NCBI RefSeq assembly: GCF_900099835.1
Contig: NZ_FNKP01000001.1
Location: 744,001-808,000 of the forward strand
Reading direction: 5' to 3'
DNA: 64,000 bases
DNA from: Paraburkholderia fungorum
Lineage (GTDB): Bacteria; Pseudomonadota; Gammaproteobacteria; Burkholderiales; Burkholderiaceae
This document shows positions 1-7,781 of the stretch, one piece after another. Position numbers and translations under genes: made by a program. The notes beneath the pieces were generated by a model, which had not been told where the DNA came from, made no database searches, and saw only the letters and a list, made by a program, of their open reading frames with translations. Position 1 is the first letter of the stretch; each line of letters begins with the position of its first letter.

Positions 1-249
1 CGTAGCATCGCGGCGACCCAGCGTACGCAGCGCGATCGACAAACATTTGCGCAGCGCCAGTTCGGTCGCATCGGTGACCTTGGCGTTGGCGAAGGCCGGA
101 ATACGCGACATCAGCTTTTCGATCGGCGCGCCGACGATGCTCGCCAATTTCATCGCAAGCGCGGGGCTTTCGAGTTGATGTTTTGCGCGTTTTAGCGCTT
201 TGAGATCCTCGTCGGATAACGATGATGTGGTCAGCGAACTCGGTTGCAT
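1..249 (-). CDS. EcsC-like protein, N-terminal part only (runs off the window)
   Basis: This reading frame starts at an ATG (reverse strand, 249) and stays open for 83 codons to the window edge, so only the N-terminus is present. The visible protein has a Ser/Thr-rich start, then a segment containing KLASIVGAPIEKLMSRIP, followed by an alpha-helical stretch with TELALRKCLSIALRTLG. This pattern of a Gly-x-Pro-Ile-Glu turn followed by amphipathic helices resembles the EcsC family, whose biochemical role is unclear. The gene diverges from the MFS transporter gene starting at 389. The family call rests on a short segment only. Confidence 0.65.
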   Translation of the reverse strand, partial: MQPSSLTTSSLSDEDLKALKRAKHQLESPALAMKLASIVGAPIEKLMSRIPAFANAKVTDATELALRKCLSIALRTLGRRDAT

Positions 250-359
250 GGGCCTCCCTGGCGTCATGTCATGTGCTTTCTTCAGTCGATTGCCACCGCC
301 GCGAAGGCAGGTGGCACGTCCCGCTTAGAGCGTCGCAGCATGGTATGATTCCCGATCAT

Positions 360-371
360 TTGACGAGTCAA
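360..371. promoter_or_regulatory. Inverted repeat TTGAC-N2-GTCAA, possible MarR operator
   Basis: Two 5-bp arms in perfect inverted symmetry lie 17 bp before the transporter start codon, in the interval between the EcsC-like gene and the transporter. MarR-family regulators often bind short palindromes near the promoter of the exporter they control, and a marR gene lies directly downstream of this exporter. Its use as an operator is inferred from position alone. Confidence 0.3.
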
Positions 372-388
372 CTGTTGCTCTATCAAAA

Positions 389-1984
389 ATGGCTGTCCAT
401 ACCGCGGCTCACCACTCGAGTGGGCAAGTCTTACCGTTCCGTGAATCCTTGCTGGCGATGCTCGGCATCTCCTTCGTCACGATGCTGGTCGCGCTCGATC
501 AGACCGTGGTCGGCACCGCGCTGCCCACCATCGTGTCGGAACTCAGGGGCTTCGAACTCTACGCGTGGGTTGCCACGTCGTATCTGCTGACCTCCGTCAT
601 TACCGTGCCGATTTTCGGCCGACTCGGCGATTACTACGGGCGCAAACCGTTCGTGATCGCGTCGATCGTCGTGTTCACGGCAGCGTCGGTGCTGTGCGGC
701 GTCGCCAACAACATGCTGTTTCTCGTGCTTGCGCGCGGCTTGCAGGGCATCGGCGGCGGGATGCTGGTCGGCACCGCGTTCGCGTGCATTCCCGATCTGT
801 TTCCCGATTCGGTCGTGCGTCTGCGCTGGCAGGTGCTGATGAGTTCGGCGTTCGGGATCGCCAATGCCGTGGGGCCGTCGCTCGGCGGTTTTCTCACGCA
901 GTATTACGGATGGCGCTCGGTTTTCTACGTGAATCTGCCGGTTGGTTTGCTGTCGCTGTTTTTCGTGTGGCGTTTTCTGCCGCATCTGCGACACGTCGAG
1001 CATAAGGGCAAGATGCGGCTTGATTGGCCCGGCGCGTTGCTGATCGCCGTCGCGCTTGGTTCGCTGCAACTGTTCGTCGAGATGCTGCCGAAACAAGGCT
1101 CGACGCTTATCGCGTTCGGGCTGCTCGGCTTGAGCATCGTATCGGCCTATGCGCTGTGGCAGTGGGAAAAACGCTGCCCAACCGCGATTCTTCCCGTCGA
1201 CATGTTCCGCAATCGCAGCCTTTCGGCGCTGTTTCTGCTCGCCGTGCTCGGCGGCTTCACGATGTTCTCGATGCTGTTCTACGCGCCGCTGCTGTTCCAG
1301 GGCGGCTTCGGCATGTCGCCGAAAGAAGCGGGGCTCGTGATCACGCCGCTGGTCGTGTTCATCACGATCGGCAGCATTGCCAACGGGCGCATCGTGTCGC
1401 GCGTGCGTAATCCGAATCTGATGCTGTATGTCGGCTTTGCGCTGATCGCGTTGTCGTGCCTCGGGATCGTGGTCGCGACGCGTTCCATGTCGCAATGGGT
1501 GCTGATGTCGTTCATGGTGCTCGGCGGCCTCGGGCTCGGCTTCGTGATGCCGAACCTGACCATCTTCGCGCAGCAGACGGCGGGCCGCGAGCACCTCGGC
1601 ATCGCCACGGCGCTGCTGCAGTCGCTGCGGATGATTGGCGGCATGATCGGCACGGCGCTCACCGGCACGCTGATCAGCCATATGTACGCGAGCGGCGTGC
1701 GCAGCGCGCTGGAAAGCGCGAACGCATCGCACTGGTTCAGCGATCTCGGCGATCCGCAAATCCTGATCAATCAGGGCGCGCAAACCGCGCTGGTCGACCA
1801 GTTGACGCACGCGGGCCATAACGGCGCAATGCTGCTCGAAAGCGCGCGCGAATCGCTGGTGGCCGCGATTCATCTGGGGCTCGCGATGGCGGCGATCATC
1901 GCGGTGGTGTCGGTGTGGCAAAGCCGCCGCGTGCCGCCGATCAAGCTCCAACGCAAGCTCGAACCCGTGATTCACGCGGACTGA
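389..1984 (+). CDS. MFS multidrug exporter, DHA2 (EmrB/QacA-like) family
   Basis: A 531-residue integral membrane protein predicted to export drugs or organic solutes by proton antiport across the inner membrane. Residues 36-48 carry the DHA2-type first-helix motif LDQTVVGTALPTI. Residues 77-87 (GRLGDYYGRKP) are the MFS motif A loop. Hydrophobic segments continue to about residue 510, consistent with a 14-helix DHA2 topology. The first 20 or so residues are hydrophilic, and no clear ribosome binding site precedes the ATG at 389, so a start nearer to residue 24 is possible. The marR gene follows after 31 bp, probably co-transcribed. The substrate cannot be told from sequence. Confidence 0.9.
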   Translation: MAVHTAAHHSSGQVLPFRESLLAMLGISFVTMLVALDQTVVGTALPTIVSELRGFELYAWVATSYLLTSVITVPIFGRLGDYYGRKPFVIASIVVFTAASVLCGVANNMLFLVLARGLQGIGGGMLVGTAFACIPDLFPDSVVRLRWQVLMSSAFGIANAVGPSLGGFLTQYYGWRSVFYVNLPVGLLSLFFVWRFLPHLRHVEHKGKMRLDWPGALLIAVALGSLQLFVEMLPKQGSTLIAFGLLGLSIVSAYALWQWEKRCPTAILPVDMFRNRSLSALFLLAVLGGFTMFSMLFYAPLLFQGGFGMSPKEAGLVITPLVVFITIGSIANGRIVSRVRNPNLMLYVGFALIALSCLGIVVATRSMSQWVLMSFMVLGGLGLGFVMPNLTIFAQQTAGREHLGIATALLQSLRMIGGMIGTALTGTLISHMYASGVRSALESANASHWFSDLGDPQILINQGAQTALVDQLTHAGHNGAMLLESARESLVAAIHLGLAMAAIIAVVSVWQSRRVPPIKLQRKLEPVIHAD

Positions 1985-2015
1985 TTTTTTAGACTGACGG
2001 TTTTACAGATACATC

Positions 2016-2477
2016 ATGGAAGAACAGGATCGCGTCGCTGTCATGCAGCAATTCGGCAGGACTTATCGGGCGTTCATGTCGGCATTCGAGGCGCACGTCG
2101 GCCATCCGTTGCCGCGCTGGCGCATTCTGCTGGCGCTGCACGATCAGGCGGGCGAGGAGATGTCGCAGAAGCGTCTGGTCGAGCGCCTGCGTGTCGATCC
2201 CGGCGCGCTGACGCGTCAGTTGAAGACGCTGGAAGGATTGGGCTGGATCGTGCGCAGCATGGATGAGCGCGATAACCGCGTGACCAACGTGCGTCTGACG
2301 GAAGCGGGGCAATCGGCGACTGAAGCCAGCTTGCCGCGTCGCAATGCGTTTTTGCACGACACGATGACCGCATTGCCGGACGATGCGATGGGCGCATTGT
2401 CGGGCGCGCTGAAGCTGCTCGAGGTGAGGATCGGGGAAGTGGCGGCGACGGCGGGTGCGCGCGGCGCGGAGGAGTGA
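2016..2477 (+). CDS. MarR-family transcriptional regulator
   Basis: A 153-residue protein with the winged helix-turn-helix layout of MarR. Helices span about residues 30-75 with the recognition region around VDPGALTRQLKTLEGLGW, and a wing includes DERDNR at residues 83-88, the acidic/basic wing tip typical of the family. It lies 31 bp downstream of the DHA2 exporter in the same direction. By analogy with emrR/emrAB-type arrangements it probably represses the exporter and responds to a phenolic or aromatic ligand (inference). It has the usual MarR length. Confidence 0.9.
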   Translation: MEEQDRVAVMQQFGRTYRAFMSAFEAHVGHPLPRWRILLALHDQAGEEMSQKRLVERLRVDPGALTRQLKTLEGLGWIVRSMDERDNRVTNVRLTEAGQSATEASLPRRNAFLHDTMTALPDDAMGALSGALKLLEVRIGEVAATAGARGAEE

Positions 2478-2564
2478 GGTGCTGCTGATTGCTCGCGGTG
2501 TTCAACTGGGTTTGAAGCCCAGCTATCTTCGCCGGGCAATCTCACGAACCATGAACCACGAACA

Positions 2565-2593
2565 GCGCGCCTTGTTGCCGCAACAAGACGCGC
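2565..2593. terminator. Long hairpin between convergent genes, possible bidirectional terminator
   Basis: Arms of 14 nt (2565-2578 and 2580-2593) pair with one mismatch, giving a strong stem between the end of marR and the end of the convergent D-amino acid gene. No T-run directly follows on either strand, so termination is inferred from stem strength and position. Confidence 0.4.
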
Positions 2594-2606
2594 CGTCCGC
2601 GAAAAA

Positions 2607-3884
2607 TCAGAAGAACGTTTCGATCACTTCAGTCACCCGATATTCCGGGTCGACCACCAGCAGCTGACGCCACTTGTCGAACGTCAGACACGGATGCGAG
2701 ATGTCGAACGCAATCATGTCGCCCACCTTCAGATCGGCGCCCGCGGGAATCCGCAGATACGCGTGCTGATCCATCATGCCGAAAATCTCCCAGCCTTCGT
2801 TCGATGCGATATCGCGCGGCGCGTCGTTACCCGGACGGTAATGACGCGACGGTTCCGGCATGCCTGCGTCGAAAGCGGCGTCGCGCTTGCCGAGACCGAT
2901 GATCGCGCGATCCGGCTCGGGAATGGACTGCACGTACGCCCACAACTGCAGCGCGGGCAACAGGCCTTCGCCCATTTTCTTCGCCACCGGATTGCGCGCG
3001 AAAATATCGGTTTGCGCCTTGCGATACACGCCGACGTCGTGCGTCAGATAGCAGCCGGGCCGCAGCACGATTTCGACCTTGCCGGTCTCCGACGCCTTCA
3101 CGAATTCTTCCGCGACCACGTCGTACCACGCTGATCCCGCGCCCGACAGCACGGCGGGCGTGCGCGCGAAACGGCCTTGCTCGACCAGATCGCGCGTAAT
3201 CGCGACCGCGCTTTGCAGGAAGTCGCGCACTTCGTGCTCTTCCTTCAACACACCTTCATACAACTCGACGCCAGCGAGCTTCAGGATCTCGGGATAGCGG
3301 GCAATCGCTTCGAGCACCGCATTGCGCTGCGCTTCGTCGCGCACGCCAGTGCGGCCGCCCGGCACGCCGAGTTCGAGCAGCACCTGCAGCGGTTTCTTCA
3401 CCGACGTGAAGAACTCGCCCAACTGTTCGACGCCTTCGACCGAATCGACGAGACAGAAGAATTCGAAGTCGTGGTCGCTCAGCAACTCTGCGATCATCAT
3501 CATGTTGTGACGGCCGACCAGCTGGTTAGCCATCAGGATTCGCGACACGCCGCCGTGATACGCCGCCCGCACCTGATGCGCGGTGGCCAGCGTGATACCC
3601 CACGCGCCGGTTTCAAGCTGCTTGCGAAACAGTTGCGGCGCCATCGTGGTTTTGCCGTGCGGCGCGAGCTTGACGCCGTATTCCGCGACGAACGCCTGCA
3701 TCCATTTCAGGTTGTGTTCCACCCGATCCGCATACAGCACGGCAGCCGGCAGGCTGACGTCCTCGTTCAGCAGATTCCACTCAAGACGCGCGGCATCCGT
3801 CAGCTGGATGCTGGTGCCCGGAACGATGCCCAAGCCCTTGCTATAAGGATCAATCGTTGCGCCCTGATAGTTTGTAACTTTCAT
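2607..3884 (-). CDS. PLP-dependent D-amino acid dehydratase/deaminase (DSD1 / D-threonine aldolase-like fold)
   Basis: A 425-residue fold-type III PLP enzyme, predicted to deaminate a D-hydroxy amino acid such as D-serine or D-threonine to a 2-oxo acid and ammonia. APHGKTTMAPQ places the probable Schiff-base lysine at Lys78. The C-terminal SHPCLTFDKW supplies His397 and Cys399, matching the His-x-Cys zinc site of eukaryotic-type D-serine dehydratase. I chose the ATG at 3884 rather than the longer frame starting at 3935 because a GGAG lies 9 nt upstream. It diverges from an RpiR regulator followed by a D-aminoacylase and a RidA gene, which supports a D-amino-acid catabolic role. The exact substrate is unknown. 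Confidence 0.85.
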   Translation of the reverse strand: MKVTNYQGATIDPYSKGLGIVPGTSIQLTDAARLEWNLLNEDVSLPAAVLYADRVEHNLKWMQAFVAEYGVKLAPHGKTTMAPQLFRKQLETGAWGITLATAHQVRAAYHGGVSRILMANQLVGRHNMMMIAELLSDHDFEFFCLVDSVEGVEQLGEFFTSVKKPLQVLLELGVPGGRTGVRDEAQRNAVLEAIARYPEILKLAGVELYEGVLKEEHEVRDFLQSAVAITRDLVEQGRFARTPAVLSGAGSAWYDVVAEEFVKASETGKVEIVLRPGCYLTHDVGVYRKAQTDIFARNPVAKKMGEGLLPALQLWAYVQSIPEPDRAIIGLGKRDAAFDAGMPEPSRHYRPGNDAPRDIASNEGWEIFGMMDQHAYLRIPAGADLKVGDMIAFDISHPCLTFDKWRQLLVVDPEYRVTEVIETFF

Positions 3885-3944
3885 GTCTCCAAGCTCCATC
3901 GTCCGGTTAAATTGAATCGAAGTTGACTTTACCATGTTACCGAA

Positions 3945-3987
3945 AGTACGATGTTCGGTGAAATGTTATTTAGTACCACGTTTGGTG
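3945..3987. promoter_or_regulatory. Paired operator-like repeats in the D-amino acid / RpiR divergent region
   Basis: Two direct repeats of 16 bp, AGTACGATGTTCGGTG (3945-3960) and AGTACCACGTTTGGTG (3972-3987), match at 13 of 16 positions and start 27 bp apart. The first overlaps an inverted pair ACCGAA-N9-TTCGGT (3939-3959), and the second contains ACCA-N4-TGGT. They sit between the two divergent start codons (3884 and 4042), where a local RpiR-type regulator would be expected to bind. Binding is inferred, not shown. Confidence 0.5.
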
Positions 3988-4041
3988 CAACCGTCGTCGC
4001 GAGGTTCTTTGCCAGCCTCGCACGACACCCCACAGTCTGCA

Positions 4042-4932
4042 ATGAACTCAACCGCCGAACCGCTGGCTTTCGACATCGTCGCGCGCATCGCCGAATGCGC
4101 GCCGGAACTGCGCTCGGCCGAACGCAAAGTTGCCGCGCTGATCCTCGACGACCTCACCGGCGCGTCGCGCGCGAGCATCGGTGCGCTGGCACAGCAGGCG
4201 GAAGTCAGCGTGGCGACCGTCACGCGCTTTGCCAAAGCCGTGGGTTGCCGCGACGTGCGCGAGTTGAAACTGCGGCTCGCGCAGGCGGCGGCGGTCGGTC
4301 AGCGCTTCCTGCAACCGGGCGGTCCCAGCGACGCACCGGAGCCGATCGCTACTCGCGTATTCGACGAACTGCAAACCGCGCTCGCGCATAACCATCAATT
4401 GCTGCGGCAGGCGCCGCTCGGCGATGCGGCCGCCGCATTGCGCGAAGCCAGAATGATCTACGTGTTCGGCATGGGCGGCGGTTCGACCGCGCTCGCCGAC
4501 GAAATGCGCTTCCGCCTCGTGCGCCTCGGGCGGCCCGTCGCGACCTATCAGGACGGCTTGCTGCAACGTATGGTCGCGAGCACCGTGTCGCGTGAATGCG
4601 TGGTGATCGCGCTGTCCACCACCGGGCGCGTGCCCGAGATGGTCGAGAACTGCAAGATCGCGCGCAGCTACGGCGCGACCGTGATTGCACTGACCGCGCC
4701 GGCGTCGCCGCTCGCGCGCCTGGCCGATTGGGTGATCCCGATCGTCGCCTTCGAAACCGATTTCATTTACAAGCCGTCGTCATCGCGCTACGCCATGATG
4801 ATGGCGCTCGATGTGCTCGTCACCGAACTTGCCGTCAGCCAGGGCGACGAGAGCCGCGAATTGCTGCGCCGCATGAAGCACGCGCTCGACACGCACCGCG
4901 GCGGCGGCGATCGACAACCGTTAGGAGACTGA
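4042..4932 (+). CDS. RpiR/MurR-family transcriptional regulator with SIS domain
   Basis: A 296-residue regulator. The N-terminal helix-turn-helix of the RpiR type covers about residues 10-80 (including IGALAQQAEVSVATVTRFAK). A C-terminal SIS domain follows from about residue 125 to 260, with MIYVFGMGGGSTALADEM as the ligand-binding start. RpiR SIS domains usually sense phosphosugars, but here the surrounding genes suggest control of D-amino-acid breakdown. The frame is open from 3934, but the ATG at 4042 gives the normal family length and a start right before the HTH region. Only 4 bp separate its stop from the D-aminoacylase start, so the two are probably co-transcribed. Confidence 0.88.
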   Translation: MNSTAEPLAFDIVARIAECAPELRSAERKVAALILDDLTGASRASIGALAQQAEVSVATVTRFAKAVGCRDVRELKLRLAQAAAVGQRFLQPGGPSDAPEPIATRVFDELQTALAHNHQLLRQAPLGDAAAALREARMIYVFGMGGGSTALADEMRFRLVRLGRPVATYQDGLLQRMVASTVSRECVVIALSTTGRVPEMVENCKIARSYGATVIALTAPASPLARLADWVIPIVAFETDFIYKPSSSRYAMMMALDVLVTELAVSQGDESRELLRRMKHALDTHRGGGDRQPLGD

Positions 4933-4936
4933 ATCC

Positions 4937-6418
4937 ATGCATTCGCATCCCGAAGCCGCCGACACGCTGATTGTCGGCGCGCAACTGTACGACGGTACGG
5001 GCGCGCCGCCTGTCGAGCGCGACGTGGCGATCCGCGACGGCCGCATCGCCGCGATCGGCAATCTGTCGAACTGGCTCGCCGAAGAAGTGATCGAGGCCAA
5101 TGGCCGCGCGCTGGCGCCGGGCTTTATCGACGTCCACACGCACGACGACACGCACGTGATCCGCTCGCCGCAAATGCTGCCGAAAATCACCCAGGGCGTG
5201 ACGACGGTGATCGTCGGCAATTGCGGGATCAGCGCGTCGCCGGTTTCGCTGAAGGGCGATCCGCCCGATCCGATGAACCTGCTCGGCGAGCGCGACGCGT
5301 TCCAGTACCCGACCTTCGCCGCTTATGTCGATGCGGTGAATAAAGCGCGTCCGGCGGTGAATGTCGGCGCGCTGATCGGTCATACGGCGTTGCGCAATAA
5401 CCAGATGGACCGGCTCGACCGCGCGGCAACGCCGCAGGAAATCGACGGCATGCGCGCGCAGCTCGAAGAGGCGTTGGCAAACGGCGCATTGGGTTTGAGT
5501 TCGGGCCTCGCGTACGGCTCGGCGTTCGCTGCGCCGACCGAAGAAGTAATGGCGCTCGCCGAACCGCTCGCCGCAGCCGGCGCGTTGTACACGACGCACA
5601 TGCGCACCGAGTTCGACGCGATTCTCGACGCCATGGACGAAGCGTTCCGCGTCGGTCGTCACGCGCATGTGCCGGTGGTGATCTCGCATCTGAAGTGCGC
5701 GGGTCCGTCGAACTGGGGGCGCAGCGAGGAAGTGCTGAAGTCGATCGAAGGCGCGCGGCGTCTGCAGCCGATCGGTTGCGACTGCTATCCGTACAACCGC
5801 AGTTCGTCGACGCTGGACCTGAAGCAGGTCACGGGCGATATCGACATTACGATTACCTGGTCCGAGCCGCATCCCGAGATGGCGGGCAAGCTCGTGAAGG
5901 AGATCGCGGCGGAGTGGGGCGTCACGCAGCAGGAAGCGGGCAAACGCCTGCAGCCTGCGGGCGCGGTGTACCACAACATGTCCGAAGACGACGTGCGGCG
6001 CATCCTCTCGCATCCGGCGACGATGGTCGGCTCGGATGGCTTGCCGAACGATCCGTTGCCGCATCCGCGTTTGTGGGGCGCGTTTCCGCGCGTGCTCGGC
6101 CATTACGCGCGCGACGCCGGTTTGCTGCCGCTCGAAGAAGCGGTGCGCAAGATGACGGGTTTGTCGGCGCGTCGTTTTGGCCTTGCACAACGCGGCGAAA
6201 TCCACATCGGCTATCACGCCGACCTGGTGTTGTTCGACCCGGCCAAAGTGCGCGACGCGGCGACGTTCGAGAAGCCGCAGCAAGCCGCAGACGGCATCGA
6301 CGCAGTGTGGGTGAACGGCGTGCTGTCGTATCGCGACGGCGAAGTGACGGGCGAGCGCGCCGGGCATTTCGTGGCGCGCGGCGCGGCGTCGAAGGGTGAC
6401 GCGCGCGGCGCGTTCTGA
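4937..6418 (+). CDS. N-acyl-D-amino-acid deacylase (D-aminoacylase family)
   Basis: A 493-residue amidohydrolase-superfamily zinc enzyme predicted to hydrolyse N-acyl-D-amino acids to the free D-amino acid. Metal ligands are visible: His67 and His69 in FIDVHTHDD, Cys96 in GNCGIS (the bridging cysteine characteristic of D-aminoacylases), His221 in THMRTE and His251 in VISHLK. The later MVGSDGLPNDP supplies the catalytic aspartate. A good ribosome binding site (TTAGGAGA) overlaps the stop of the upstream regulator gene. The product would feed the PLP dehydratase encoded divergently. Acyl and side-chain specificity (for example D-Glu or neutral residues) cannot be told. Confidence 0.92.
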   Translation: MHSHPEAADTLIVGAQLYDGTGAPPVERDVAIRDGRIAAIGNLSNWLAEEVIEANGRALAPGFIDVHTHDDTHVIRSPQMLPKITQGVTTVIVGNCGISASPVSLKGDPPDPMNLLGERDAFQYPTFAAYVDAVNKARPAVNVGALIGHTALRNNQMDRLDRAATPQEIDGMRAQLEEALANGALGLSSGLAYGSAFAAPTEEVMALAEPLAAAGALYTTHMRTEFDAILDAMDEAFRVGRHAHVPVVISHLKCAGPSNWGRSEEVLKSIEGARRLQPIGCDCYPYNRSSSTLDLKQVTGDIDITITWSEPHPEMAGKLVKEIAAEWGVTQQEAGKRLQPAGAVYHNMSEDDVRRILSHPATMVGSDGLPNDPLPHPRLWGAFPRVLGHYARDAGLLPLEEAVRKMTGLSARRFGLAQRGEIHIGYHADLVLFDPAKVRDAATFEKPQQAADGIDAVWVNGVLSYRDGEVTGERAGHFVARGAASKGDARGAF

Positions 6419-6494
6419 TTTTATTCAACCGATTGATGGCGGTGCGCGCAGCGACGGTGTCGAACGCGCGCCCAACTTTTTAAGGAGCATGAAG

Positions 6495-6881
6495 ATGAAG
6501 CGATATGGCGTGGAAGGCGGAAAGGGCACGGGCGGTCAGGTGATGCCGTTTGCGCGTGCGGTCGAAGCGGACGGCTGGCTGTTCGTGTCGGGCCAGACGC
6601 CGATGGAAAACGGCGAAGTGATCAACGGCGGCATCGTCGAGCAATCGCACAAGGCGATCCAGAACGTGTTCGCGATCCTGAAGGAAGCCGGTTACGGCGC
6701 GGAGCATGTGGTCCGCTGCGGCGTGTGGCTGGACGATCCGCGCGATTTCGCGTCGTTCAACAAGGTGTTCCGCGAGTACTTCGGCGAGAATCCGCCGGCG
6801 CGCGCTTGCGTGGTGTCGTCGATGGTGATCGACTGCCGCGTCGAAGTGGATTGCGTGGCTTACAAGAAGCCGGCGGCTTAA
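6495..6881 (+). CDS. RidA-family enamine/imine deaminase
   Basis: A 128-residue YjgF/YER057c/UK114-family protein. The conserved PPARACV places the substrate-binding arginine at Arg103 (Arg105 in E. coli RidA), and VEVDCVAY supplies the conserved Glu117. RidA proteins hydrolyse 2-aminoacrylate and related imines released by PLP dehydratases. Its position beside a D-amino acid dehydratase and a D-aminoacylase therefore makes functional sense. The ATG at 6495 is chosen over the one at 6489 because AAGGAG (6482-6487) is 7 nt upstream of it but only 1 nt from the other. It begins 76 bp after the deacylase stop and is probably in the same operon. Confidence 0.9.
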   Translation: MKRYGVEGGKGTGGQVMPFARAVEADGWLFVSGQTPMENGEVINGGIVEQSHKAIQNVFAILKEAGYGAEHVVRCGVWLDDPRDFASFNKVFREYFGENPPARACVVSSMVIDCRVEVDCVAYKKPAA

Positions 6882-6907
6882 GGCTTAAGGCTTAAGGCTT
6901 AAGGCTT
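6875..6907. repeat. 7-bp tandem repeat GGCTTAA, about 4.7 copies
   Basis: Four perfect copies of GGCTTAA plus a partial fifth start inside the last codons of the RidA gene and run through its stop codon. Each unit carries a TAA, so several stop codons occur in close succession. It probably arose by slippage. No function is evident. Confidence 0.85.
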
Positions 6908-6909
6908 CT

Positions 6910-6949
6910 GATTCGCCGCAGGGTTGATCGCAACCTCTGCGGCGAGTCG
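6910..6949. terminator. Hairpin between convergent ridA-like gene and queF, likely bidirectional terminator
   Basis: CGCCGCAG pairs with CTGCGGCG, with an inner GGTT/AACC extension, giving a long GC-rich stem directly between two convergent genes. There is no long T-run, so the terminator assignment is moderate. Confidence 0.5.
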
Positions 6950-6956
6950 GGCTGCT

Positions 6957-7781
6957 TTACTGTCGGGCCAGGCGCATGTTGTCCGGCATCGGCAGGTTGT
7001 AGTTCGTGCGGAACGGGTTGATGTCGAGTCCGCCGCGCCGCGTATAGCGCGCATACACCGCGAGCTTCACCGGCTTGCAGACCTTCATCAGGTCGATAAA
7101 AATCCGCTCGACGCATTGCTCGTGAAAGCCGGTGTGATTCCGGTACGAGATGATGTAGCGCAGCAAGCCCGCGTGATCGATTTGCGGACCCACGTAGTGA
7201 ATCTGTACGGTGCCCCAATCGGGCTGACCCGTCACCGGGCAATTCGATTTCAGCAGATTCGAAAACAGCGTTTCCTCGACCGGCGATTCATCGTGCGCGG
7301 CGCTCAGCAGCGACGCGTCCGGGTGATAAACGTCGGTGTCCAGATCCAGCCGATCCAGCGACAGGCCTTCGAATTCTTCCATTTGCAGCTTGCCGAATTC
7401 ATACGGCGCGGTCAGATGAACCGACACGGTGGCGCCGCACGACGCGGACACGTCGCGCTTGATCGTGTCGCGCACCGCATCCATCGATTCGAACGACGTC
7501 TGCGCAAACGAGCCCAGATAAAGCTTGAACGACTTCGACTCGACGATATTCGGCGAGTCGGCCGGCACGAAGAACGTGGCGACCGCGATTTGCGGTTTGC
7601 CGCGCGCGTTCAGCCACGACAACTCGTAAGCGTTCCAGATGTCCGTGCCGAAAAACGGCAACTGCGCGCCGATGCCGATCGCCTCGCGCGCGTTCTTGCG
7701 CGCGATCGGGAACAGCAACGACGCGTCGTATTGTTCGGTGTAAGTGGATGCCTTACCCAGCGGTGATTGTTCGGGTGTCAT
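6957..7781 (-). CDS. queF: NADPH-dependent 7-cyano-7-deazaguanine reductase QueF
   Basis: A 274-residue QueF of the long, two-domain proteobacterial type, reducing preQ0 to preQ1 in queuosine biosynthesis. The QueF signature [12 protein letters not shown] is at residues 81-92, and the catalytic cysteine is Cys181 in [13 protein letters not shown]. Length matches the E. coli enzyme. The frame continues upstream to 7949, but the ATG at 7781 fits the family N-terminus and gives a 4-bp ATGA overlap with the stop of the upstream 5'-nucleotidase gene, indicating translational coupling. It is the last gene of the probable ilvA-nucleotidase-queF transcript. Confidence 0.95.
   Translation of the reverse strand: MTPEQSPLGKASTYTEQYDASLLFPIARKNAREAIGIGAQLPFFGTDIWNAYELSWLNARGKPQIAVATFFVPADSPNIVESKSFKLYLGSFAQTSFESMDAVRDTIKRDVSASCGATVSVHLTAPYEFGKLQMEEFEGLSLDRLDLDTDVYHPDASLLSAAHDESPVEETLFSNLLKSNCPVTGQPDWGTVQIHYVGPQIDHAGLLRYIISYRNHTGFHEQCVERIFIDLMKVCKPVKLAVYARYTRRGGLDINPFRTNYNLPMPDNMRLARQ

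Noticed and set aside
431..1975. A 514-codon minus-strand frame opposite the MFS exporter
   Set aside because: Composition is highly charged and lacks recognisable domains; the plus-strand frame has clear MFS motifs and membrane segments.
3934..4041. A 36-codon N-terminal extension of the RpiR regulator
   Set aside because: It would run across the operator-like repeats and is not part of the family; the ATG at 4042 gives the normal length.
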